DNA of 39,014 bases from Cladosporium sp. IMV 00045 (lineage: Eukaryota > Ascomycota > Dothideomycetes > Cladosporiales > Cladosporiaceae). The position numbers were made by a program, and so were the translations under genes. The stretch's first letter is position 1, and each line of letters begins with the position of its first letter. The stretch covers positions 1 to 39,014 of the forward strand of contig MSJI02000197.1 in the NCBI GenBank assembly GCA_001931905.2, given 5' to 3'. The notes under the pieces are model-generated. The model was not told the origin of the DNA, did not search any database, and saw only the letters and a list, made by a program, of their open reading frames with translations. Below are positions 29,890 through 39,014 of the stretch, piece by piece.

Positions 29890-30765
29890 ATGTTGTTTGG
29901 ATTGGAAGAGGGAGACATAATCGACATGTCCAAGCCCACTCTCCCATCAATCGCCACAATCCTACAAAGCACCGAAGTCCTCAGTAACCGCGATGCTTCA
30001 GCAACCGTCGTCAAAGTGGGCGAACAATTCGCAGTGAAGTACGGCGGCATAGTCGATCCGCTGGAAGCAGAAAACGCAATCTTCGTCGCGCAAAACAGCA
30101 GTGTCCCCGTCCCGAAGGTCTACGGCACACTGAGCGAAGAAGGCACCAAACGGAACTTCATCATCATGGAACTGATACCAGGGGAGCCTCTCCACAAAGC
30201 CTGGCCAAACCTCACTCCATCCGAGAAAGAGGAGGTCGTCTCTCAAATTCGAAAAGCCATGCTCGATCTACGCGGTATCCCTTCACCTGGGTACATAGGA
30301 TCCGTGAATCGGCATGCCTGCTCTGACGGGCCATTCTGGACTCCAGAGGCTCAGCGAACGCCGCTTATCAACGGACCATTCGACAACGAAGAAGAAATGA
30401 ACGAAGGGATGCTACGAAAGCTTGCGTTGAGCGAGAAGCCTTCGTACGTAGACTTCCTGCGCACGCTCATCTCTTCGACTCTATACAGCCATCGGACCTT
30501 CTTCACGCACGGAGACCTTCAAATGAAAAACATCCTGGTGCAAAAGACTGACGGAACGGAAGAAGGTGAGAAAGCGCCGCTCAAGATTGCCATCATCGAT
30601 TGGGGAACGTCTGGCTGGTGCCCGGAGTACTGGGAATTCGCCAATGCAACTTTCGGCGCGCGCTTCATGCCTGATTGGGTTGACATTGTGCAACGAGCTA
30701 TGCCAGTGATGTATCCGCACGAGCATTTGATGATACAAGTGATCAGGGGTATCTTCTTCTGGTAG
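29890..30765 (+). CDS. APH-fold phosphotransferase / kinase-like protein
   Basis: One exon of 291 residues. ATG 29890 is used; ATG 29926 (MSKPTLPS) is a possible alternative. The sequence follows the phosphotransferase (APH, protein-kinase-like) fold: VVKVGEQFAVKYG (ATP-binding Lys about 50), an acidic helix (LEAENAIFVAQN), PVPKVYGTLSEEGTKRNFII then MELIPGEPLHKAW (hinge). The catalytic loop is FTHGDLQMKNILV (Asp208) and the metal-binding segment IAIIDWGTSGWCPEYWEF (Asp237). These residues are intact, so an active small-molecule or protein kinase is likely. Mould genomes hold many such APH genes with unknown substrates, and resistance is only one of several possible roles. It ends soon after the core domain (IQVIRGIFFW), which is normal for the group. 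Confidence 0.87.
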   Translation: MLFGLEEGDIIDMSKPTLPSIATILQSTEVLSNRDASATVVKVGEQFAVKYGGIVDPLEAENAIFVAQNSSVPVPKVYGTLSEEGTKRNFIIMELIPGEPLHKAWPNLTPSEKEEVVSQIRKAMLDLRGIPSPGYIGSVNRHACSDGPFWTPEAQRTPLINGPFDNEEEMNEGMLRKLALSEKPSYVDFLRTLISSTLYSHRTFFTHGDLQMKNILVQKTDGTEEGEKAPLKIAIIDWGTSGWCPEYWEFANATFGARFMPDWVDIVQRAMPVMYPHEHLMIQVIRGIFFW

Positions 30766-31044
30766 TCGGTTTTTTCTGCGGACGACAAGGGCAGATAAAG
30801 CACATGGGAGGAAGGTACATTGATGAAGCGTTGTTATGGGCAATGAGACGCAGTGGGTTACCATGTACGTGAACGAAACCCCTAACGAATTATGAAGCGT
30901 TTCTTCAGACAAAAGAAGAGCAAGGTATGTTTCAAAGGATTCATACAAGATCATTAAGCTTTTCGTCACATCTATATTCCATGCCGAAGCATTCGACGTT
31001 TCGTCCAGGTCGTTCCATCACGGCCTCTCCGATTCTCATGACTT

Positions 31045-33528
31045 CTACTCCCTGTAGAGCCAAACAATCTGACTCTGATAATCACCCACCTCATACCTCA
31101 GATTCAGCCCCGAGTTCATGAGCGTCTTACCACTAAGCGTGCCATTGAACGCACTGCCGGAGTACCTAGCCTCAGGATCAAGGCCCTGCATTCTGAGCGG
31201 TGGCGGGGCGGGCTTGATGGTGGCGCTCTGCTGGAAGGCGATGACGAAGGACTCGTCGCCCTCCTTGCTGACGAATTGCACGGCGGGCCAGTTGGAGTCG
31301 TCGGGCGTGCGCAGGCGGTAGAAGTCGCCCGTGATCACGATGGGGTTCATCTTCTCCCAGTCGGCGAGGATGTTGGGGATCGCGGCGGATTCTTCGGGGG
31401 TGAGGTCGGAGGGCTTGAGTTCGAAGCCGAAGGAGCCGCACTGTTGAGAGGGTGGTGTTAGTGGGTGTTTTTGTTTGAGAGTTTGAAGGGTTGGGAAATT
31501 TCTTACCATCAGGGCGACGTGAGCGCGGTACTCGATGGATACGTTGCGGTGGGTAAGGTGGTTGGGGATGACAGAGACGTGGCAGCCCATGGCAGAGGGC
31601 GGGTAGGCCAAAGAGGTGCCAAGCTGGATGGTGAGGCGGTCGGCAGCATCGGTGTTGTCGGAGGTCCAGTGCTGCGGCCAGTAGTGCAGAAGACCTGAGG
31701 GAATGCGGTTAGAAATTATTCAAAGAATCATGAGTTTCATAAATCACTCACCAGCATCGAAGCGACCACCGCCAGACGCACAACCCTCCCACAGAATGTC
31801 AGGGTACTTGGTAGTCAAAGTGTCGATGACGTGGTAGATTCCGAGCATGTAGTCGTAGTTGTCGGAGGGCTTGGACATCTCGTGAATGCCACGGTTGTTG
31901 TCCCACTTGATGTAGGAGACGTCGGCGTTGTCGAGAATGTCAGAGACGGAGTTGATGACGAACTCTTGCACCTCGGGCAATCCGAGGTTCAGAACAAGCT
32001 CGTTGCGAGTGAGAGTCCTCGTGTGCTCGCCGGCGTGCAGGACCCAGTCGGGGTGCTCGTGGTAGAGGGTGGAGTTGGGGTTGACCATTTCTAGACGGAT
32101 GTTAGTTGATGCAAGAATTCTGAATAGCGCGTTGTTACGACTTACCAGGCTCGAACCAAAGACCGAACTTCATCTTCTCGGTCGAGTTGGCGACGTCAAT
32201 GTTGTTGACATTCGCAACGTACTCGTTGAAACCACCAGGGAAATGGTTCTCGTTGGGAGTCCAGTCACCGAGACCGGCGGTGTCGTTCAGTCTTGCATAG
32301 GGGTCCTGACCAAACCAGCCGTCATCGTTGACGAAAAGAGAGATTCCCAAATCAGCGGTCTGCTGCGCAAGATCCTCGAGCGCGGTATCGTTGATCTCGA
32401 AGTAAAGACCCTCCCAAGAGTTCAGTAGAACCGGTCTGGTTTGGAGAGTGTAGTTGGAACGAGACAGGTGGTTGCGGTAAAGGTCGTGGTAGGACCTCGA
32501 CATGCCACCGATACCCTCCGGAGAGTAGACGGCAACGACCTCAGGAGAAGTGAAAGTGTCACCCGGCTTGACTGGGATGCTGGCGTGCAGCGAGTTGAGA
32601 CCAAGGAGCACTCTGGTCAATCCGTTGCTGAATTTCTCGGTGGTAGCCTCGAAGCTGCCAGAGTATACAAAGTTGAATCCCCAAGCCTCGCCCGTAGATT
32701 CGGTGGTAGTGGGGTCGACGAGAGCGAAGAACGGGTTGTGGATGTGAGAAGAGTAGCCAGCACCGCTGCGGAAGCTGGTCTCGCCGTACTGGATCGGACG
32801 CTTCACCTTGTTCATCTCGTGCGACCAGTCACCCTGAAGCTCGATCATCTCAAGATCAAGGTTAGGCAGGTCGGTGCTGAAACTTGCTGCACGCTCAATG
32901 GAGATATCCTCGGTTCCATTGTTGGTGATCTGGAAGCTTCGCGCAATTGCGTTGTACTTGGGGAAGATGGAGTAGGACAAAGCGGCCGACACATCGGAGT
33001 AGTTGTCGTAGAGCTGGACGATGACGGTGGAAACGTCGGCATCGTCGCCATAAGTCGCCGGGAGACCGGGGAGGCCAGGCTTGCCATCCATCACCTCGTG
33101 GGACTGGTAGGTGAGCTCGGTGATGGTGTTGCCGTCCGCATGGCCAATGTGAATAGCCGGCAGACGGAGGTCACTTCGACCGAAGTCGGGGAACTCCCTG
33201 CGAATAATTCCCAAGTTGTCCACCCAACCTTGGGGAGAAATCCAGGCCGGGTCGACAAAGTCTTCGACGGGGCCACCGAAGTGATCGCTGATAAGCTCGC
33301 CGGAGTCCTCGTCGACGTGGAAAAGGTAAGAGACACCATCGCCGTTCAAGGCGAAGTTGGTGCCATTGGAGGTAATGGCTGAAACACAGTTAGCACTTGT
33401 GGCACGTTCAAGCTTTCGTGGCGCTTTCTGAAGAAAGGGCGAAAGAACGACGACGAAGGGAACTGACCTCCATTGGCGAACGCAGCAACGCTCGCAAGCG
33501 ATAGACCGAGAAGAGCGCGCGAGGCCAT
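31045..33528 (-). CDS. aglC: Secreted alpha-galactosidase, glycoside hydrolase family 36
   Basis: Five minus-strand exons, 33528-33468, 33378-32146, 32090-31752, 31694-31507 and 31440-31045, give 738 residues, the usual size of fungal GH36. Donors are GTCAGT, GTAAGT, GTGAGT and GTAAGA; acceptors all AG. The N-terminus [20 protein letters not shown] is a signal peptide whose end coincides with intron 1. The catalytic domain shows [24 protein letters not shown] (spanning intron 2), the nucleophile motif YIKWDNNR, and [14 protein letters not shown] carrying the likely acid/base Asp. It releases terminal alpha-1,6-galactose from raffinose-type sugars or galactomannan outside the cell. The many N-x-S/T sites fit secretion. 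No lesion seen; codon use is G/C-rich at third positions, suggesting good expression. Confidence 0.94.
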
Positions 33529-35476
33529 GATGATTGTTGCGAATTGGCTTGCTTCATTTCTCTGGATGCAGGCGGTCCAATGCGCTTCTTATACCGCTTG
33601 CAGGTGCACATCGCATTGGCAGCGAGGCGGGGTACGATCAACATTCGACTGTCTGCATCGGCCGGTGGGTACACGTGCGGTAAGGTAAATGCCTTGGCTC
33701 TCGGAGGAGGCACCACAACCCGATCCGCTTGGCTGCACGAAAGAGTTATTTTCCTAGTTGATGATTTTGGTTTTGGGTCTGACCCCATCCGCAGATTGCC
33801 TGGAGAACGGGACGTGAGTGCGGAGAACGGCGGGAAATGATGGAGCATTCGGGGTTTGGGGGCGTGGGGAAAGGTTTGGCAGAGGACCACACGACTCGGG
33901 GCGACGACATCGATGCTGTGCTGTCTGTCCGGGAAGTGGAGATGTCCGCAGAGACAGAGAGCCTCGGTGACTTCACCTCCCTTCAGTATTTGCTAGGGTC
34001 CCGTACCTGGTGGCTGGAGAGCCGAAAACTCCTCTGGAACTCTAATAGGTGTGTATACTTTTTGTGGCGGCGGCGACGGCAACACGCTCGACGTCATTCC
34101 TCCTGTCACACACCGAGGATTGCATGTCGTGCAGGCTGCCGTGTTGACTTGCATGCGCCCGCATCGCATTTATTGACATGCGATTCTCATAAAATCCGCA
34201 CGCTGGCACAGCCCAATGGACCGCGGACCAGGGACGTCCGCGATGAAGAGAGCAGCCAGCTAACAACCCCTCTTTTACTCGGCAAACGGCCAATAGAGCA
34301 GAACGCGGTAGGCAATGTCCGATGCTCCTCCACCTGCGTTGTTTTCCATCAGCATTTCTCTTGCCGTGATATTTCTCATCGTAGAACAAGAAAGACCAAG
34401 AGAATAGAACAAAAAATGTCCAAGTTCTCCGCCGGTGGGCCCAAGGCCAAGAGAGTTTTCCGCCGCATAGCCTCCATCGCAAAGGCACGTGGAGAAGGGT
34501 TCGATTTCGAGAAGTGCAGATCGCACTGTGCAAGTGCCAGTAGTGACCTTCCTAGACCGAAAACAGCCAATAAGCGCATCTTTTGCTTCGCCGGTCCTCT
34601 CGATCGGTGGATGGAGTAGCGGGTGCGAAGGTGAAGTCACGTTCAACAACGTGCCCACGGAGTTCGCAGTCAGCCGAACGTCCCGGGGTTGTGGAGATTG
34701 TGGGAGTCGTCGGTCCTCCACTATCCCAAGAAAGGTAGTTCGGTGGATATGCGTAAAATAAATGTTGTTGTAAATGCATTGATATATCTATCGTCCAATA
34801 AACGCCGAAGTAACCCACTAATCCAATCCTCAATCATTCTCGTCATTCTCGTCAGCCATCATCGTTCAAGCGATCATCGCAACCTCTTCAGTGCCTGCTC
34901 CAATCTTCAAGTATGGCACAGCATAGACCAGCCCTAGCATCACGCCACAAAAACGAATCGATGTAAGTCTGACTTCAGAGCGACATTCCGGAAAGGCAGT
35001 GCGTTCGCCACTGATAGCTACTTGCACTGCACGGTTTTCCCACTGGCAGGCTCTGTGACTTCTCCAGAAGTTTCCACTTGGCACAACTCAGGAAGCCGAT
35101 CCATTCGACCACGGCGGTTGCCAGTGATTTCCTGAGGCAGTAAGTCCTGGATGAGACCCTCGGCTTCTCCAGAGTCACACGCTGCTCAACGGCAGTTGAG
35201 AGCATTTGCAACAGCATCCTTTGGCAGATGGCGGAGCTTGCCTTGGTACACGGGCGATGTGACCGGCTTTCCAGTGATCCTTCCAGGAGCGGGCAAATGT
35301 GAATCCGGCATGGGCCAGCCCAATGGCAAATGTGCCAGTGGTGGCGTCCCAGGACAATCAGAGATGTTCGGGTTTTGCAGGCGCTGCACCAAACCTCATA
35401 AGCCATGGCTTAGCCACTGAGCAACGGGCAGGTCTACCTACCTCAAAACAACTGAGCACACGACATTTGTGACACT
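33529..35476. other. 1.9 kb region without a supported gene
   Basis: The first several hundred bases are the promoter of the alpha-galactosidase. The rest contains overlapping short frames on both strands (including a 67-codon frame from ATG 34417 and frames around 34975-35420), none with a recognised domain. AATAAA-like words occur near 34747-34802. It may contain a small or non-coding transcript, which I cannot support. Confidence 0.4.
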
Positions 35477-37502
35477 TCAGCCATAACGGGGGACGTTAGG
35501 TCCGCGGCGCATGTCCTGGTAGCTTCCATCGAAGAGCGCCATGCTGGCTTCGTCATCAGGGCTTTGAACAAATCCACCGAAGTTCCTGGTGTTCTGGTCC
35601 CTTTGGCTAGTCCACTGGGTGTAGTGGTCAATCCTGGAGATTCCCTGGCTGGATATGGTGGAGTTCGAGTCCTGCCTCGCCTTTGTCACAACCGGGTACT
35701 GGTAGCCTTGGGATCCGTAGATGTCGCCACCCACGGGACCGGACATTGGCATGACCTCCTGGTAAGGCAATGAAGTGTTCTGCGCCATGACCTGTGGTGC
35801 TTGCTGCGGCATGGTCTTCTGCCTCTGCGACGCTGAGTCCGAGGTAGCAGAAGACGGAGCCTTACGCTTACGACCGGCAGATTTCCTCTGGCCCGAAGCA
35901 TCGGCAGCGGTGACCTCAGGGCTTGCGAGGCCAGAGCTGTTGTCCTCTTTGTGATCGTGCACTCTCTTCATGTGGTCAAACAGATTGTACCTCCTAGGAA
36001 ATCCGTTTCCAGGGAGTCCGCGGTCACATCCAGAGTAGAAGCAGAGATGCGGGCGGTCGCCGTGACCGTGCATACCGTGTGCCTCACGTTCGTGGCGGAG
36101 CAGGCAGGCCGTGGAGGAAAACTCTTGTTTCGCACACGCCTCCTGCCTGCAGCGGAATGGCTTGAGGTGGGAGTCGACAAACTTGCTATAACAAAGATGA
36201 TGGTTAGAAAGGGCACTGGCGCGCAAGTAGGGGGATGAATCTCGTTCGTACTCGTAGTTGCACTTCAGCTTGGTGGCTTTGTGTGGGCAGTTCTCCTTAG
36301 CCCGGAATGGACAGCGGAATAATCCATCTGCATCAGGTCCTTGGGAGTACAACGGGTGGCTCCTGTGGCGGCCTTCGTCGACCTCACTTGGCAGAACACT
36401 TGCGGACTTGGGAGAAACCTTGATGGCCTTCACATCCAGCTCCGTCTTGGCATGACTAGGGCGGACAGTCTCTTGCGAGGAGTCGTTGCGAGTCAAGGCG
36501 TGGGATGAGGGGTGGCTACAAGCAGTCAGTATAGGGAGCAGTGACAAGGATCCAATGTTTTTCTGACCTCGATGGGACGGTGGGGGCAGACTGCTCCTCC
36601 TGATCATATTGAATAAAGGCAGTAAACTCCTCCGCGGCAGGGTCCGTAATGGCCGAAACGGAGTCCTGGGCATAGGTCCTGATTCCTTGGGCAGATGGGT
36701 TCACAGTCTGGAAAGGGTCCATGGCATCAGGCATGGAGGAAGTCTTAGCAACATCAGATGTGGCAGGCCTGTGGAAATGGTATTGTCCGGCTTCGATCCT
36801 TGGGCTTCCGTGCATGGCAAAAGCTACATTACTTACGCTTTGCGACGACCTGCGAGAGCTAGCACGACCTTGAATATAAGATCGGCTAGTCCTCTGCGAG
36901 GAGGACTGGGCAAAAGCCGGTGCAGTAGAAGCAATAGATCCTTCAGTCCTGGGCAGCAAAGTCCTGGGCGCAGCAACAGGTGGTGACCTCATGGCATGGC
37001 GCGCTGTCTGGCCGCTCTGCGGGTAGAAGAGCGGCTGGGTCGAGCATCCACCGAGGTTCATGGGCCATTGGGCAAAGGCATCATCCATCTGGGTTCCAAG
37101 AGGCATGTCATCCATCGAGGGAACAAAGGCATTTCCGAGCAGCGGGCGCTGCAAAGCTTGTGTCTCCTGGGCCATCATGGATCCGGCATTGTCCCAGTTA
37201 GGCTCATATGATGTGAAAGATAGATCCAAACCTGGAGGCAGTTCCGGCTCAGAAAATGAGTTTAGGGTACGTGTGCTTTGGCTCTCTTGGCTCAAAACAG
37301 GGGACAACCCCATGTCTACAGATCCGTGGGTTGTGTTGGTCCAGTGGAAGGCATCCACAGTTGAGAAATCCTGGGCTGACGAGAACAAGGTCTGGGCATC
37401 CCATTCACTGCTAGAAGTCTGCACGTATGTGCTGTGGTCCTGTGCAGCTCCTGTGTACCATTGATCCTCTGGCATCGAGGTCTGGCTCCATTGGGCAGTC
37501 AT
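35477..37502 (-). CDS. C2H2 zinc-finger transcription factor
   Basis: Minus-strand exons 37502-36568, 36515-36252 and 36185-35477 give 635 residues; introns have donors GTCAGA and GTACGA. The first ATG in the open frame is 37502, but in-frame sequence before it (CQSLPGGPNLPPTPPDTDSE) looks protein-like, so an upstream first exon is likely. Residues up to ~400 are disordered (Ser/Gln/Pro-rich, activation-domain-like). The DNA-binding part is FRCPFRAKENCPHKATKLKC, then NYDKFVDSHLKPFRC (over the intron), EFSSTACLLRHEREAHGMHG, and HLCFYSGCDRGLPGNGFPRR followed by YNLFDHMKRVH. This is a strongly conserved mould C2H2 arrangement with unusual spacing. A basic nuclear-signal-like RKSAGRKRKAP follows. 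Function unknown; probably a nuclear regulator. An optional 93-bp in-frame intron may lie at 36744-36836. Confidence 0.82.
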
Positions 37503-39014
37503 GTCCGGCTCAGAATCAGTGTCCGGGGGAGTGGGCGGAAGATTAGGTCCACCAGGGAGAGATTGGCACCAGTTATCCACACTGCCTGGCTCAGAGAAAA
37601 GAAATCCTGGACAATTCAGATGGGAAAGCTCCTCGCTGATGAAACTACTTGTCAGTTTGACTTCACGGCATGACTTTAACTCCCAAACCCCAAAAGGAAA
37701 CAAAAGGAAAGAGACAAATGAAAATCCAAGCCGCGGGCGGACCGTAGTGAGCGAGTGTCGTGATCCGAAAGGGCATGCAGTGGTGGGAGTCGTCCGAAGT
37801 GTGGCCGTGTCCTGAGTAAGTGCAACCTGGCTGTGATTTGGAAGGACCAAAAAGAACAAAAGCACGTCCTTGGATTAGTAGATTCCAGCAGGAATAAAAC
37901 CAGCAGGCAGAGAGCATGCAAGACTCGACGCTGACTTCTCTTGCCAGCGAATGTGTGCAAGCCGTCAAGGCGATCAAAAGTCTCGCAGCGTTAAAGCTAC
38001 AGTTGCAATGCAACTACTACAATTGATCCGGCTGATGAAGAGTCCGTGGCCCATGGCAGGCTTCCGAAGGTTGTTCCAATGGCATTTCCAGAAGGTTGAC
38101 GGTGCAGAGACGGAGCCTCTGCCCGCACATTGTCGATGGGACGGGCGTCCCAGAAGTCATCTCAGCATTGGCGTGTCGAATCCAGCCCAAGGAGGCACCC
38201 ATGGATCGGTCGATCCTTTGAATTGCGCGGGTTCCAGCAGAAGAGAGTTGGCCATACGCCAAAATAGTCTTGATCCAGCAAAACCAGTGGATAACAAAAC
38301 GAAAAGAACGTTAAGAAAATAAACGGTCTTCCAAACGCCGTAAAATTCAAAATCAAAACGCAACAAAAGGTAAGTACCTGAAGGCCAAGTTCTGCTCGCG
38401 GTTGCGAGTGGTCATCCTGGAAATTTAAATTGGGTCGAGTCCAAAACGTCCAGAGGGAACTGGGGTGAAAGGGATGTCCTGGCAGTGAAGGCAGAAACAG
38501 CAGGGAAGTCGGTAGCAGGCTGCCACCGAGGAAAGAAAAGTGTATATAGTTAATTGTGTTCAAAGTAAGAGCTGCTAACGATTGCACGTTGTCGGGATCT
38601 GTGTAGCCACGCCGGGACAGGATCACAGAGGGACGAGAGCAAAGCAAAAGCGAGCAGTTGTTGGGCAGCAAGAGGACAAAACGGATGCAGAAGGAGAACG
38701 AGCGCTGGGGGGCGGGCGATGCAGTTGATATGGAAGAGGAGCACGCACGAGGCCAGCGAGGCAGTGTGGGTGGGGCGCGTACAGGACAGCGTGCAGGAGG
38801 TGAGCAGGGCGGCATCACCGGCTCAGACCGCTTTGAGTTTCGCGCCGTGACGAGCCCGGACGAGGTGCTGATTGACAGGGGCGTCGCTGATCGCGGATTT
38901 GCCAGAGCAGGGAGAGGGCATGGTGTGCGGTCAGGATCAGGATGCGCTAGAGATGTGACGGGCGCGCGCTACGGCAGCTTGGCGGAGCTGCCACGTCAGA
39001 GCAGCGAGAGCAAG
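37503..39014. other. Long upstream region of the C2H2 factor gene
   Basis: 1.5 kb to the window edge without a supported gene. On the minus strand it reads as pyrimidine-rich, leader-like sequence. The segment nearest the CDS stays open for 121 codons before the first ATG, with a possible acceptor (CTCTGAGCCAG) in front of GCAGTGTGG near 37590. It probably holds the promoter, a long 5'UTR and a small first exon. Confidence 0.45.

Noticed and set aside
32441..33382. 313-codon frame antisense to the alpha-galactosidase
   Set aside because: A mirror of a GC3-rich coding exon; the sense strand has catalytic motifs and consistent introns.
34417..34619. 67-codon frame with a good start context
   Set aside because: No homology pattern or signal peptide, and open frames of this size are expected by chance; left as unsupported.
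34975..35420. Overlapping frames of 60-143 codons on both strands
   Set aside because: No frame has a domain or splice logic; composition is similar in all frames.

Overview
The window is nuclear DNA of a filamentous ascomycete (Pezizomycotina). Supporting signs are short 50-100 bp introns with GTRNGT donors and CTAAC/CTGAC-type branch points, a solitary 5S rRNA gene between protein genes, and gene families typical of moulds (arylsulfotransferase, rhodopsin-domain membrane proteins, TDT and APC transporters, GH36 alpha-galactosidase, C2H2 regulators). A Dothideomycete is my best guess, but that is inference only.

Layout. 0-6.5 kb: 3' part of an F-box protein gene, a GIS2/CNBP-type seven-knuckle CCHC protein, and a secreted arylsulfotransferase-family protein. 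7.3-10.5 kb: a large SLIP-GC-like GTPase gene with an in-frame TAA just after its P-loop. 10.8-15.9 kb: five apparently intact genes: a small Cys/His-rich protein, a serine palmitoyltransferase small-subunit-like protein, a mitochondrial GGQ release-factor-like protein, a conserved fungal membrane protein and an ABHD12/Bem46-type hydrolase. 16.9-26.8 kb: four consecutive genes for multi-pass membrane proteins (large conserved membrane protein, rhodopsin-domain protein, APC permease, TDT/Ssu1-like transporter). Each carries one or more inactivating lesions, with a 5S rRNA gene lying among them. 27.1-39 kb: intact genes again: a C2H2 factor, an APH-fold kinase-like protein, a GH36 alpha-galactosidase and a second C2H2 factor with a long upstream region.

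Exon structures were built by hand from splice signals and reading-frame continuity, so splice coordinates are good hypotheses rather than proven. The main observation is the decayed block at 16.9-26.8 kb. Its lesions are premature stops, a lost splice donor, 1-bp frameshifts and a 7-bp tandem expansion, while the rest of each gene stays in frame across well-formed introns. That points to recent inactivation, strain-specific alleles or sequence error. All base-substitution lesions, including the one in the GTPase gene, fit C-to-T at CpA (or G-to-A at TpG), the context favoured by repeat-induced point mutation or methyl-cytosine decay. I found no CRISPR array, transposon or convincing tRNA gene.
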